Notes: generated from the sequence alone by a model not told the origin. 37,853 nt of DNA from Flavobacteriaceae bacterium (GCA_030529185.1 JAUMXI010000005.1:38886-76738), one strand, 5' to 3'; numbered from the stretch's first letter, positions 1-9,824 are shown. Numbers and translations are program-made.

Positions 1-448
1 CTTCTCCACTAATAAAAAACAAAAGCAAAGAAAAACCCGTCCCAAATGTTCCTAACAGTAGAATGATTTTAGATAAAATCTCAAAGCTAAATAAGTTTTT
101 TTTCATCTTTAAGACCTCTATCTCCCTCTGATTGACCACTGCCAAAAACATTTCAAAAGAAGATTTTTCTATCTTATCAAGTCCTTTTTTTATCATTCGC
201 GATTCTGGGGAATGCACTCTTTTACACCAATCCTTTGCAGCCTCTATTCTATGGTCATAGATACAATCTGCCACATTAGCTAGAAAATCATTATCTTGGT
301 TATTAACTTCTTTTAAATAGAAATATTTTACAAAGAAGAAATAAAGCATTACACTCCCCAAAAGCAAAATTCCTACCAAAACTACACTGGTAAAAATATG
401 ACCACTAAACAAAAGCTCCAAAAGAGAAATTTGCTCCATACCTTTCAT
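1..448 (-). CDS. MotA/TolQ/ExbB-family proton channel protein, 3' part missing
   Basis: An open frame runs from an ATG at 448 to the window edge without a stop, so only about 149 N-terminal residues are visible. It begins MKGMEQISLLELL. A transmembrane segment (about residues 17-40, SVVLVGILLLGSVMLYFFF) is followed by a charged cytoplasmic stretch with RMIKKGLDKIEKS and VNQREIEVLKMKKN. A second hydrophobic segment starts at SKIILLLGTFGTG. This is the layout of ExbB/TolQ subunits, which use the proton gradient to energise TonB-type systems. The second segment diverges from the usual PLLGLLGTV signature, so this may be a variant. An in-frame ATG at 439 is the alternative start; 448 is preferred because AAAGG lies too close to 439 to act as its ribosome site. 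ExbD/TonB partners would lie beyond the window. Confidence 0.7.
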   Translation of the reverse strand, partial: MKGMEQISLLELLFSGHIFTSVVLVGILLLGSVMLYFFFVKYFYLKEVNNQDNDFLANVADCIYDHRIEAAKDWCKRVHSPESRMIKKGLDKIEKSSFEMFLAVVNQREIEVLKMKKNLFSFEILSKIILLLGTFGTGFSLLLFFISGE

Positions 449-467
449 AACTAAAACAATCTATAAG

Positions 468-475
468 CAAAGATA
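468..475 (-). promoter_or_regulatory. Candidate -7 box (TATCTTTG) for the ExbB-like gene
   Basis: On the minus strand the bases read TATCTTTG, matching the Bacteroidota TAnnTTTG box, 19 bases before the ATG at 448. The nearest TTG (492-494) is only 16 bases away, so the -33 element is weak. Confidence 0.3.
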
Positions 476-553
476 AGAAGTTTTTTCTTCTCAATCTACA
501 TAATAAAAACTTTCTACTGGGTAAATTTTTAACATTGAGTGAATTTTTTAAAT

Positions 554-586
554 AAAAAAATCACCGGACAAGAAGCGTCCAGTGAT
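554..586 (-). terminator. Intrinsic terminator of the first S8 protease gene
   Basis: Ten-base arms at 560-569 and 577-586 (one mismatch) enclose a 7-base loop. On the minus strand the stem is followed by a run of T (554-560). It lies 28 bases past the stop codon of the protease gene at 614. Confidence 0.85.
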
Positions 587-613
587 TAAATTTAAATAAA
601 TTAAGTATAAGAC

Positions 614-3600
614 TTACTTTATCATCAATTTTGCAGATTGTTTTCCTCCGTTGTTATCCACAAGATTTAGAATATAAATTCCTTTCGGATATTGGGTTAA
701 ATCCAAGTCTGCTTTATTACCTTGATAATCTTTCTTGAAAATCAATTTACCAGCCATATCATACACTTCTGCTTTCAAGGAAGAGATTCCTATTTTAGCT
801 TCTACAACGAATAAGCCATTCGATGGATTTGGATAAACCCTTACGATATTTGAAGTATATAGAGATGACACATCCACGGTCACTGTTCTTTTATCAGATT
901 TCACACCATCGCTATACACGGCATATACATCGTAAGTATAAATTCCGTTCTGCTTAATTTTTTCGGTATATGATGTGTTATCAGCTCCTTCAATACTCTT
1001 CGTTGTGCTTCCATTTTTGGCAATTTCATAGCCCACCAATTTAGGATAATCCGTCACGCCCAAGTTTTGTATTGGTGCTTTTACCGCCTGTTTTTGTTTT
1101 ACTTTTGATAAAGATTTTACAATTCCAGAGGTCTTATTATTTGTTTTTTCAGAAGTATCCGAATTTTGAGTTGGGGTATTCACATATCCTACACTGATAT
1201 CATCTATTCCCAATAAGAATCCCTCGTCTTCCTTTTGAGTTCTGTGATGGAAGGCTACAAAGAAATCTTTTGAGGTAATGTTTTTAATGTTTATCTCTCT
1301 CACAAAGAAATTAGAATCTAAGACATCTCCTTCAAAAGAATATACTTTATGTCCTTTTTTAATTTCCTCTACCGTTGGCACTTTTCCAGATTCTGGAGCC
1401 TCCACGACATAAACATCATAACGCTCCTTAAACTGGTGTTTTACAGCATATTTAAGCAACTCTGCACCTTTTTTCAATTTAGGCGTAACCAACCAATCAT
1501 CAGCAGTGAAGCTATCATTGAGCCAAGAGTAAGAAATTGCTCCGAACTCGCCTTTGTATTTACTCACATCACCGATTTCCCAAACAGAGCCGTCATTATT
1601 TGCATCATAGGAAGTCATATCCGAAGGGATTTCTCCTTGCTCAAAACTTTCGTAGTAATGAGGCTGTAGATTTGGACGCTCCCAAGTCATTTTCAGTTCT
1701 CCTATTTTATCATCAAAGTTGGCTTTGAGATTTTTAACTGGTTCATGCAAACCCGAAACTTTTACAATATCTTTTTTAACGGCAATGTCTTCATTATGAA
1801 GTGATTTCACTTTTAAAGACACGGTATAAACCCCGAATTTATTGAATTTCACGGAAATATTTTCAGAAGTAGCATTCCCTTCAACGAACTCAAATCGGTT
1901 GTTATCCGATGGTGTAATCGTCCATTCATACTCATTCGGCACTGGGTTTCCTTCAGAATAATTGGTGAATTCTATCACTTCTCCTTCTAAGATATCATCA
2001 TTAGATTCTCTAAATACAGCCTTTGCTTGTAAATTAGCTATATTAACAGATTCTGGTCTATTAATGATATCATAGTTTTTCTCTTCATCGGTTACTTTGA
2101 GCTGTACGCTGTACTGCCCTTCTTCATTAAATTTCACCTTTGGAGCAGACGAAGTATTTGAAGTTCCATCTACGAAAGACACCGTATTTGGTGTAAAAGT
2201 CCATTCGTAAGAAAGCTTGGAGTTTGCTATACCTGCAGTCGCATTGCTTTCAAAAGTAATAGGCTCGTAAGTGTTAGAAAAATCTTTGGCTGTAAAATCA
2301 GCTATTGGCATTTTGGCATTTCTTACACTAAAATCATCTACTGCAATTGCGTAAGATTCTCCTTCGGTTTTATTGTGGAAACCGATGTATGTGATTTGGT
2401 CCTTAGGAACGGAAAAATCAAAAAACACTTTTTTATAAGAGCCATCGCTTGGTGCTTCTATCTTTTCTCCAATTTTATTGAGCATTGCAGTACTAATAGG
2501 CTCATCGCCGTAGAATAGCTCTATACTTTCGTCTATATTATCAAACTTTGAAATACTCAATGCTACTCTATAGGTTGTCCCTCCTTTTAATTTTAATGGA
2601 TTGGAGAACAACCAGTCGTTGCTGTTTTGATTTCCTTTCGGGAAATTAACGGCAAAGCTTCTTCCAGAGAGGGATAATTCGGAGCTATCGTATTTTCTCC
2701 AAGTTTTCCCATCGCCATCTACATCTTCTGAAGTCCAACCGTTTTTAATGAAACTTTCCTCAAATCCAAAGCCGTATTTAGCATTTCCTTGTGAAAGATC
2801 TGCCATATAGCCGTAGATGTTTATTTCTTCCTTATTGTTTTCAGCCACCTCATCTCCTGGGAATTCTATGGTAGCGATAAGTTTAAAATCAACGAAAGAT
2901 TGGCTCAAATCCAAATTAATTTCTTTCTTTAAAACAGAATGTGGCTCTACTCTGTCAATCTCAATTTCTCCTTTGCTCACCTCTCTGTTGTTATCAACAT
3001 CTAATAGTTGGTATTTCAGTTTCCCTCCCAAAGCAGGGATAGATTCTTTATTTTCTATTTGAAATTCAATAGGAGTTTGGGTAGTATATTGGGATTCTGG
3101 TACTTTAACGGAAATTTTCTTTAAACTCAAATCTTTAACATTCCCCACACTAATCCCCGTAGCAATGAGAGAGTAATCTTGGCTTTCCGCTGGGAGCAAT
3201 TCCACTACATTTTCTCCTTCGCTATTAAGGCTAATGCTGTTTTTCATCAAATCATCTTTATGGCTAATGATGATTTCATAAGTTGACCCAGCCTCTGGAT
3301 TTGGAATTACAATTTGCTCTACATTATCTACCACATTATCACCTTTTGTAGCAGGAGCTGATGGTCTGGAAGGATCTAATTTCCAAGGGAAAAATTCTTG
3401 ACCGTTATGTCTTACTCGCACATCCAAGTCATTCACCAATACTTTTGTAGGTGCGTCATTTACATTTTGATCTGGTAAAACTTTAGCCACTGGGTCTGCC
3501 CATACAACCGTCACGATAAGCGGTTCTGTTCCTGTAGCCGTCACATTTATAGTTTCTGTAGCTCTATTGTTGAGTTTATTTTCTGAGATTAGAGCGTGTT

Positions 3601-4990
3601 TGTTCTCCGCAGAGATGGTGACCGCCGCTTTATGAGCGTTGAGTAATCCCCAACCTGACTTATAATCTGGTCCTGGGTGGTCTCCTGCTTCATTAGCAGT
3701 ATGAATAGCTAAGGCTTTAAGAGTTGCCGCACGCATAAACTTCCCTTGATGTAAGTTTTTATAATGCTCTTGAAGCAATAACAACGCACCACTTACATTT
3801 GGTGATGCCATAGAAGTTCCACTAATGCTAGCATAGGCTCTATCACTATCCGAATATGAGGACAATATATCAAATCCTACCCCAGAAATATCGGGTTTTA
3901 TTCTACCATCATCAACGGGTCCAAAGGCACTAAAACTCGCCATTACCACATCTTCTGGTTTTTTATACCCGCCTTCTATTTTATGAGCAGCACCTACTAC
4001 CAATATGTTTTTTCCTAATGCTCCGTGATTGATACAATCATAACCTTCTGCTCCACCATTTTTATCTCGAACTTTAGTAGATTCTCTCCATATCAACTGA
4101 TCGTTTTCTTTCACTCTTACGAAATGTCTTTCTCCAGGTTCTGGGCCATCACCTCTTGGGTTTCCTGCTGCCTTTACCTGCAAATACATAGGAGCATTGA
4201 GAGCTATTAGGTCATAATTTCTATCAATCTCGGTGTATTTTCCGTAGAATTTATATTCCGTATCTTCATCTTCTCCTATCCAGTGCCAACCTTCATTTCC
4301 TGAATAATCTCCGTAATCAAAACCTCCATTAAATCCATAAGAGTGATTTGAAACTAAAGCCCCCTCAGATGCTGCTTGTGTCATTTCTTGCTCATCATCA
4401 TTCCAGTCATATGTATCCAAGGTAGCTTTTGGAGCCATACCTTTTGCTTCAGGCACCACACCAGAGGCAATCATTGTTCCTGCCACATGGGTAGCGTGAT
4501 CGCTTTCCGCAAATGGAATATCTTTTTGAATTGCCCTTCCTCCAAATTCTTGGTGAGTGGTTCTGGTTCCACCGCCGTCCCATTCGTGGATTTTCATTTG
4601 AGAGCCTTCCAAGTTAAACACTCCAAAATCAGTTCCTAATTTATCCGTAGAAGTTCCAGCAGCCGCACCTGCATTGGTGGTGATATAGTACAATGCTCTC
4701 CCCTTTTTGTCAAACCCTTTCAATTGGAAATATTTGTTTTTTGATTTCCCAGCAAAAGGGATTTGGCGTTGTTTAGCAATTTTTTGCAATTGAGGGGTGC
4801 TGAGTGTAGTTTTTCTAAATCCCTCCTTCAATATTTCTAACGCACTTAGATTGCTCTCTCTTCTGATTGCTTGTACCTCCTGCTTGGTTTGAGCAAATAG
4901 AAATGTAGGCATCATCATAAAACCTGCTGCAATAGATAACTTCCCATTAACGCTAGGAAAGTCTCCACTAAAAATAGATTTGTCTATCAT
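614..4990 (-). CDS. Secreted S8 (subtilisin-family) protease with PKD, cleaved-adhesin-like and T9SS C-terminal domains
   Basis: This 1458-residue exported endopeptidase keeps the S8 catalytic triad: Asp138 (EWDGG), His165 (DHATHVAGT) and Ser393 (SGTSMASP), with oxyanion Asn277 (AAGNPRG). A hydrophobic signal segment ends near FAQ (residues 31-34). A pro-region follows to about 130, the protease domain to about 455, and a beta-sandwich of P-domain type to about 610. Then come a CARDB-like domain (615-725), a cleaved-adhesin-like jelly roll (730-890), two PKD-like domains (895-985, 990-1080), a second jelly roll (1110-1270), an FN3-like segment, and a Por_Secre_tail (VYPNPSNG at 1385 to the end). 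The tail predicts export by the type IX system with surface anchoring or release. It is a paralogue of the next gene upstream but has its own promoter and terminator. Odd point: about 16 polar residues precede the signal core. Substrate is unknown; a nutritional or virulence role is inference. Confidence 0.92.
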   Translation of the reverse strand: MIDKSIFSGDFPSVNGKLSIAAGFMMMPTFLFAQTKQEVQAIRRESNLSALEILKEGFRKTTLSTPQLQKIAKQRQIPFAGKSKNKYFQLKGFDKKGRALYYITTNAGAAAGTSTDKLGTDFGVFNLEGSQMKIHEWDGGGTRTTHQEFGGRAIQKDIPFAESDHATHVAGTMIASGVVPEAKGMAPKATLDTYDWNDDEQEMTQAASEGALVSNHSYGFNGGFDYGDYSGNEGWHWIGEDEDTEYKFYGKYTEIDRNYDLIALNAPMYLQVKAAGNPRGDGPEPGERHFVRVKENDQLIWRESTKVRDKNGGAEGYDCINHGALGKNILVVGAAHKIEGGYKKPEDVVMASFSAFGPVDDGRIKPDISGVGFDILSSYSDSDRAYASISGTSMASPNVSGALLLLQEHYKNLHQGKFMRAATLKALAIHTANEAGDHPGPDYKSGWGLLNAHKAAVTISAENKHALISENKLNNRATETINVTATGTEPLIVTVVWADPVAKVLPDQNVNDAPTKVLVNDLDVRVRHNGQEFFPWKLDPSRPSAPATKGDNVVDNVEQIVIPNPEAGSTYEIIISHKDDLMKNSISLNSEGENVVELLPAESQDYSLIATGISVGNVKDLSLKKISVKVPESQYTTQTPIEFQIENKESIPALGGKLKYQLLDVDNNREVSKGEIEIDRVEPHSVLKKEINLDLSQSFVDFKLIATIEFPGDEVAENNKEEINIYGYMADLSQGNAKYGFGFEESFIKNGWTSEDVDGDGKTWRKYDSSELSLSGRSFAVNFPKGNQNSNDWLFSNPLKLKGGTTYRVALSISKFDNIDESIELFYGDEPISTAMLNKIGEKIEAPSDGSYKKVFFDFSVPKDQITYIGFHNKTEGESYAIAVDDFSVRNAKMPIADFTAKDFSNTYEPITFESNATAGIANSKLSYEWTFTPNTVSFVDGTSNTSSAPKVKFNEEGQYSVQLKVTDEEKNYDIINRPESVNIANLQAKAVFRESNDDILEGEVIEFTNYSEGNPVPNEYEWTITPSDNNRFEFVEGNATSENISVKFNKFGVYTVSLKVKSLHNEDIAVKKDIVKVSGLHEPVKNLKANFDDKIGELKMTWERPNLQPHYYESFEQGEIPSDMTSYDANNDGSVWEIGDVSKYKGEFGAISYSWLNDSFTADDWLVTPKLKKGAELLKYAVKHQFKERYDVYVVEAPESGKVPTVEEIKKGHKVYSFEGDVLDSNFFVREINIKNITSKDFFVAFHHRTQKEDEGFLLGIDDISVGYVNTPTQNSDTSEKTNNKTSGIVKSLSKVKQKQAVKAPIQNLGVTDYPKLVGYEIAKNGSTTKSIEGADNTSYTEKIKQNGIYTYDVYAVYSDGVKSDKRTVTVDVSSLYTSNIVRVYPNPSNGLFVVEAKIGISSLKAEVYDMAGKLIFKKDYQGNKADLDLTQYPKGIYILNLVDNNGGKQSAKLMIK

Positions 4991-5027
4991 CCTTTTTTAC
5001 TATTTAATTATTACTTTTAAAAACGCC

Positions 5028-5058
5028 CAAAAGTATATAAAATTATTCAACAGAACAA
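5028..5058 (-). promoter_or_regulatory. Promoter of the first S8 protease gene
   Basis: On the minus strand TACTTTTG (5028-5035) fits TAnnTTTG. A TTG (5056-5058) lies 20 bases upstream. The leader to the ATG at 4990 would be about 35 bases. The promoter sits just past the neighbouring gene's terminator, so the two proteases appear to be separate transcription units. Confidence 0.55.
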
Positions 5059-5060
5059 AT

Positions 5061-5096
5061 AAAAAAAGTCGTAGGATATAGCTTTACCCTACGACT
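5061..5096 (-). terminator. Intrinsic terminator of the second S8 protease gene
   Basis: Perfect 9-bp arms at 5067-5075 and 5088-5096, with a 12-base loop, run on the minus strand into seven T residues (5061-5067). The hairpin begins 27 bases after the stop of the gene at 5123. Confidence 0.9.
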
Positions 5097-5122
5097 ATTA
5101 TTTAAAACACTCCAATTTCAGA

Positions 5123-8100
5123 TTATCTAACCATCAATTTAGTGGATTGCTTAGCTCCTTTATTATCTGTTAAACTAAGAATATAAATTCCTTTTGGATG
5201 CTGAGTTATATCTATATCAGCTATATTTCCTTGATAATCTTTCTTAAAGATTAACTTACCTGTAGCGTCATACACCTCTACAGCAAGTGAAGTTGTTCCA
5301 ACTTTTGCCTCTACCTTAAACAAACCGTTTGATGGATTTGGATAAACCCTCGCTTCGTTTTCAAGATTAGCAATATGCTCTGCTCTCACCTTAATTGTCA
5401 AAGGTTCTGATTTTCCACCATCGCTATAGACTGCATACACATCATAAGGATGAACTCCCGCTCTCTTTACAGTTCCTTGATAAGTTTTTTCTGAAATATC
5501 AGAAGTTGTTTTCAAGCTTCTATCGTATTTTGCTACCTCATAGCCTGTAAGCCTTGGGGCATTCACTTTCGGAACCTGCACACCATCTTCAGCACTATTG
5601 TTCATCAATCTATTTTTAAATATAGGGTGAATTCCCTTTCCTTCCTCTGCATCTTTAAGCATCTTTCTACCCTGTGCCGTCATTTTATTAGCCGATAGAT
5701 TTATTTTCTCTGTATCAGCTTTAAAGCCGAGGGATATATCATCTATCAACAACCAAGTGATCACATTACTCGGAGCTTCTGATGCATCTTCTTTAGTGGT
5801 TTTGTGGTGTATTGCGATATAATATTCCGTGTCCTTATATTCGTTCATATCCACTACTAAATTCTTGTACTCTTCACCTGTTTTTTCTACGATTTCCCTC
5901 AAGATAATTCCGTTTCTCGCCTCTTCTATAGTTGGTTTTTCTCCTGCCACGCTGGTTGCCGGAATAAGCACAACATTAAAACGCTCTTTTCCAACGCTAC
6001 GATACCAAAAATCAAGCACTTCGGCACCCTTTCCTACTTTTCCTGTAATGAGCCAACCGCTTACATCTACTCTTTTTTGAGACGCTGCATAAGCACATCT
6101 TCTACCTGAGTGAATGAAATCTCGGATTGATAATACTTCCCATGCCCAAGGGTTTCTTCCATCGTTAAGAATGGTAAAATCAGACGGCATATCTCTTCTA
6201 CTTCCTTCAAAGCCCTCGAAATAGATTGGGAGCAAATCAGGTCTATTCCAACCTATTTTCACTTCGTTTTTATCCTTATCAAAGTCTCCTTGTCCGTTTT
6301 TCACAGGAAGATAAACAGGCTTCACATCTATGAAATTTGGAATCTTCTCTCCTGCACCAATATAAGGAGAAACGGATATCAATTCAACGGTATAAGAACC
6401 TGGCTCTTTAAATTTGACATAGGCTACTTTTGAATTTTGATTTGTTCCATCAACAAATTCAACCGTATTTGGTTCAAACGACCATTTTCTTCTATCTGGC
6501 ATCGGATTTCCTTTACTCTCGTCCGTGAATTTTATCACTTCTCCTTGATAGATTTGCGTTCTACTCGCTACCATATCAGCATAAACAGGAGCGTTTTCCA
6601 CGACTACCTCTCTACGCCTTGTGAATGTATTTTCTCCTGCCGTATTGGTTGCTTTCAAAGTAATATCATATACTTTTTGCTCTTTAAAAATCACTTTCGG
6701 ACTTTCAGAATTCCTATTTGTATTGTCTTCAAAAGTGACGGTATCTGGAGTAAAAGACCATTCGTAAGCCACACTTTCACCATTAGGAACAATCGTTTCG
6801 TTTTTTAGCTCCACAACTTCAAAACTATTTGGATCCTTCTTGCTAATGTAAAAATCTGGGGCTACTTTTCCACCGATATGATGAACACTAAAATCATCTA
6901 TCATTATAGAATAAGATTGATTTTCCGTTCTATGATGAAAACCGATATAGTGTAGCCCATCTTGAGGAGCCGTAAATTCATATACATGACGCTCGTATTG
7001 AGGTCCTACTTTTTCTATGTTAATAGTTGCCAACTCGGTAGCCATCGCTGTTGATGAAGCGGTGTTTCCTACAAATACCTTAAGTTTTTCTTCTACCTCT
7101 GCACCTAATTTACTTGCGTGAAACACAAGCCTATACTTAGCACCTTGTTTTAATTTTAGAGGGTTAGAAAACAGCCAATCATTGGTTTCCTGCCCTCCAG
7201 AAGTAGAGATTGCAAAAGCACTTCCCGACCGTGAAAACTCAGGTTCTTCAAGGATATTCCAAGTATTTTTATCGGCATTAACATTTTCAACAGACCAGCC
7301 TCTTTCGGTTAAATCTCCATCAAAGCCCCAAGTATGATGACTTCCCATTTTCGTTAAATCCGAAACAATCCCATAAACAGAAGCTCCTATTTTATTATTT
7401 CCTTCTACACTATCTCCCTCATAAACCACCTCTGCCACGATACTATAACCAACGAATGCCTTTGCAAGGTCAAAAGTAATGCTTTGGGTATGAGTTCCGT
7501 TAGCGGGAATTTCATTCAAAACAATTTCGCCCTTATTGGTTTCTGTATTATTTTCTGAATTGACAAGTTTGTATTTCAATTTTGCTCCTGTAATAGCTGT
7601 ATCCGAAAGGTTTTTCACCTTTACCTCCACAGCAGTAGCATTAGAAAACGATAGGGCTTCTGGCACCTTGATTTCTTCTACCGCCAAATCGGTAATAACC
7701 CCTTGATTAACTCCCGTTGCGATTAATGAAAAGGCTTGGTTATCGGCATTGATTAAAGTATGTCCTCCTACAGGATTGGTTTTAAGTTGATTTTTATGAC
7801 TTATTTTTACCTTGTAAGCTCTTCCTTTTACGGGGTTTTTAATCTCCACTTGCTCTACATTATCACGGAAGTTATCTCCTTTGGTTGCTGGATTTAATGG
7901 ATTTTTAGGGTCAAGAATCCAAGCAAGATGCTCTTCATTAGTTTGAGTATCTATTATTTTAATATCCAAATCATTTACCAAAGTCGCCGTTTCATTATCC
8001 AAGATATATTCTGGCAATGCCTCCATAACGGGGTCGTCCCAAGAGATGGTTACTTTCAAAGGTTCTTGCCCAGAAGCCGTCACCAAAATCTCTTTGGTTT

Positions 8101-9529
8101 CTCCATTATTTAAAACTTCTTCATTTATCAAAGAATATTTATCTTTTACAGATAAAGTTTGAACTGCTTTTAGGGTATTCATTAGCCCCCAACCGTTTTT
8201 ATAATCGGGTCCATCAGCCTCTCCCGCCTCACTTGCTGTATGAATTGCCAAACCTTTCAAAGTAGCAGATTTCATAAATGGAGTATCATCAGTTCCATAC
8301 ATTTTTTTATACTGCTCTTGCAAAAGCCCAAGTGAAGCTGTAACTCCAGGTGCCGCCATAGAAGTTCCGCTCAATTCTGTATATTTATTATTTCCTTGTC
8401 CTGATGTTGAATAGATATCAAATCCTATTCCCATAATATCGGGCTTTATTCGTCCATCATCGGTTGGGCCGAAACAACTAAATACGGTAGGTTTTACATC
8501 AGAAGGTTGTTGATAAGCATTAGGAATTTTATGAGCAGCCCCTACTACCAATATATTTTTCCCAGTGGTTCCTTGCACTATGGTATCAAAGCCGTGTTCC
8601 CCACCATTTTTCTGTCTTTGCTTTATAGAACGCTCCCAAACTTCTTTGCCATCTTTTATTTTCCTAACATAGTGCATTGCTCTTCTCCCTGTTCCTGGTC
8701 CTCCTCCTCTGGAATTTCCTGCAGCCCGTACTGGCAAATAATAAGGTGCTTTTGAAGAAATATAATCCCACTGAGCATCTATCGCATCATAATATCCATA
8801 ACCTATATACTCTAAATCTTCATCTTCTCCAAACCAATGCCAACCGTCATTTCCACTATAATTTCCCATTTCAAAACCTCCGTGAGCCCCATAGGAGTGA
8901 TTAGAAACCAAAGCCCCATCAATCGCAGCTGTTATCATTTCTTGAACATCTTCTGTCCATTCATATGCTTTTAAATTTGCTTTTGGTGCCATTCCTATGG
9001 CTTTTCCATTAACGCCAGAGGCTACCATTGTACCTGCCACATGGGTAGAATGGTCTTCATATAAACCTTCCTCAACATGCTCTTTATCCCCTTGCGTTAC
9101 TCTGCCTCCAAACTCTGTGTGTCCTGTTCTAACAGCACCACCGTCCCATTCGTGTAGGGTAATACCCTCTCCATCTAAATCAAAAACACCACTTGAAGAA
9201 TTAACCTTATTGGTAGAAATCCCCTTTGAGCCACCAGCATTATAAGTAATGTAGTACAGAGGTTTTCCTGTTTTCTTGTCAAAACCCTGCAACTGGTAGA
9301 TTCTACCCTCATACTCTCCTCTAAAAGGAACATTTCTTTTCTCCGCCTCCATTTTAAGCACAGATAAAGACATCTTCTCCTTTCGAGATTTCTTCTTAAT
9401 TGCTTCAAGCCCTTTCACATCTGTTTTCTTTTGCATCGCCAAAATATCTTTTTCACTTTGAGCGAATGCCACCGTAGCAAATAGATAACATATTGCTACT
9501 GGAATTTTAATTAGTCGTTGTGTATGCAT
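5123..9529 (-). CDS. Secreted S8 (subtilisin-family) protease with PKD, cleaved-adhesin-like and T9SS C-terminal domains (paralogue)
   Basis: This 1468-residue protein has the same domain order as its downstream neighbour. A clean Sec signal peptide (MHTQRLIKIPVAICYLF to AFA|Q, about 23 residues) precedes the pro-region. The triad is Asp129 (EWDGG), His160 (DHSTHVAGT) and Ser390 (SGTSMAAP), with oxyanion Asn272 (AAGNSRG). A P-domain-like beta-sandwich (about 470-605), a CARDB-like region, jelly rolls (about 730-885 and 1100-1270) and two PKD-like repeats (about 890-985 and 985-1075) follow. It ends with a T9SS tail (VYPNPSNG to KLMVR). The tail and the protease core are strikingly similar to those of the 614-4990 protein, while the middle region has drifted. 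That indicates an old tandem duplication with both copies still apparently active. It probably acts at the cell surface or outside the cell. Substrates cannot be read from the sequence. Confidence 0.92.
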   Translation of the reverse strand: MHTQRLIKIPVAICYLFATVAFAQSEKDILAMQKKTDVKGLEAIKKKSRKEKMSLSVLKMEAEKRNVPFRGEYEGRIYQLQGFDKKTGKPLYYITYNAGGSKGISTNKVNSSSGVFDLDGEGITLHEWDGGAVRTGHTEFGGRVTQGDKEHVEEGLYEDHSTHVAGTMVASGVNGKAIGMAPKANLKAYEWTEDVQEMITAAIDGALVSNHSYGAHGGFEMGNYSGNDGWHWFGEDEDLEYIGYGYYDAIDAQWDYISSKAPYYLPVRAAGNSRGGGPGTGRRAMHYVRKIKDGKEVWERSIKQRQKNGGEHGFDTIVQGTTGKNILVVGAAHKIPNAYQQPSDVKPTVFSCFGPTDDGRIKPDIMGIGFDIYSTSGQGNNKYTELSGTSMAAPGVTASLGLLQEQYKKMYGTDDTPFMKSATLKGLAIHTASEAGEADGPDYKNGWGLMNTLKAVQTLSVKDKYSLINEEVLNNGETKEILVTASGQEPLKVTISWDDPVMEALPEYILDNETATLVNDLDIKIIDTQTNEEHLAWILDPKNPLNPATKGDNFRDNVEQVEIKNPVKGRAYKVKISHKNQLKTNPVGGHTLINADNQAFSLIATGVNQGVITDLAVEEIKVPEALSFSNATAVEVKVKNLSDTAITGAKLKYKLVNSENNTETNKGEIVLNEIPANGTHTQSITFDLAKAFVGYSIVAEVVYEGDSVEGNNKIGASVYGIVSDLTKMGSHHTWGFDGDLTERGWSVENVNADKNTWNILEEPEFSRSGSAFAISTSGGQETNDWLFSNPLKLKQGAKYRLVFHASKLGAEVEEKLKVFVGNTASSTAMATELATINIEKVGPQYERHVYEFTAPQDGLHYIGFHHRTENQSYSIMIDDFSVHHIGGKVAPDFYISKKDPNSFEVVELKNETIVPNGESVAYEWSFTPDTVTFEDNTNRNSESPKVIFKEQKVYDITLKATNTAGENTFTRRREVVVENAPVYADMVASRTQIYQGEVIKFTDESKGNPMPDRRKWSFEPNTVEFVDGTNQNSKVAYVKFKEPGSYTVELISVSPYIGAGEKIPNFIDVKPVYLPVKNGQGDFDKDKNEVKIGWNRPDLLPIYFEGFEGSRRDMPSDFTILNDGRNPWAWEVLSIRDFIHSGRRCAYAASQKRVDVSGWLITGKVGKGAEVLDFWYRSVGKERFNVVLIPATSVAGEKPTIEEARNGIILREIVEKTGEEYKNLVVDMNEYKDTEYYIAIHHKTTKEDASEAPSNVITWLLIDDISLGFKADTEKINLSANKMTAQGRKMLKDAEEGKGIHPIFKNRLMNNSAEDGVQVPKVNAPRLTGYEVAKYDRSLKTTSDISEKTYQGTVKRAGVHPYDVYAVYSDGGKSEPLTIKVRAEHIANLENEARVYPNPSNGLFKVEAKVGTTSLAVEVYDATGKLIFKKDYQGNIADIDITQHPKGIYILSLTDNKGAKQSTKLMVR

Positions 9530-9549
9530 AATAGTTTTATTTAACCAGC

Positions 9550-9579
9550 CAAATATATGAATTATATTTAAAAATACAA
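9550..9579 (-). promoter_or_regulatory. Promoter of the second S8 protease gene
   Basis: On the minus strand TATATTTG (9550-9557) is a perfect TAnnTTTG box. A TTG (9577-9579) lies 19 bases upstream, which is standard Bacteroidota spacing. The expected start of transcription leaves a leader of only about 15 bases before the ATG at 9529. Confidence 0.65.
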
Positions 9580-9724
9580 GTTTTAATAAAAAAAATATAA
9601 CATTTGAAAAGAAAAATTAAAAATATTTTATTAAACAGATGTTTAAATTATTAATACAAAAAAAATACAAATACTTTAATAATTATCGTAAAACAGGCTT
9701 TATAAAAGGACTAAATTTTAACAT

Positions 9725-9761
9725 AAAAAATGTCTTTTTAAAAAATAATTTTAAAAAGACA
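9725..9761 (-). terminator. Second, AT-rich hairpin terminator behind the tRNA-Val genes
   Basis: Perfect 13-bp arms (9731-9743 and 9749-9761) with a 5-base loop lead on the minus strand into six T residues (9725-9730). It follows the first terminator and may act as a backup. Confidence 0.55.
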
Positions 9762-9787
9762 CTAGAAAAATCATTAAAATAATCCCA

Positions 9788-9823
9788 CAAAAAAAGCCTA
9801 AAACCTTTCGATTTTAGACTTTT
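9788..9823 (-). terminator. Intrinsic terminator behind the tRNA-Val genes
   Basis: Eleven-base arms (about 9793-9803 and 9812-9822, one G-U pair) are followed on the minus strand by a T run. Pairing can extend into the 3' end of the adjacent tRNA (CCCACAAAA against TTTTGTGGG), so tRNA folding and termination may compete. Confidence 0.8.
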
Positions 9824-9824
9824 G

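Larger units (their letters stand above)
9530..9824. other. AT-rich intergenic region between tRNA-Val genes and protease gene
   Basis: About 295 bases of very AT-rich DNA without a credible gene. It holds the protease promoter (9550-9579) near one end and two hairpin terminators for the tRNA transcript (9725-9761, 9788-9823) near the other. Nothing recognisable was seen in 9580-9724. Confidence 0.7.

Noticed and set aside
9580-9724. Possible small RNA or gene in the AT-rich region
   Set aside because: Composition is almost pure A/T runs with no open frame of note and no promoter-terminator pairing that brackets a transcript.
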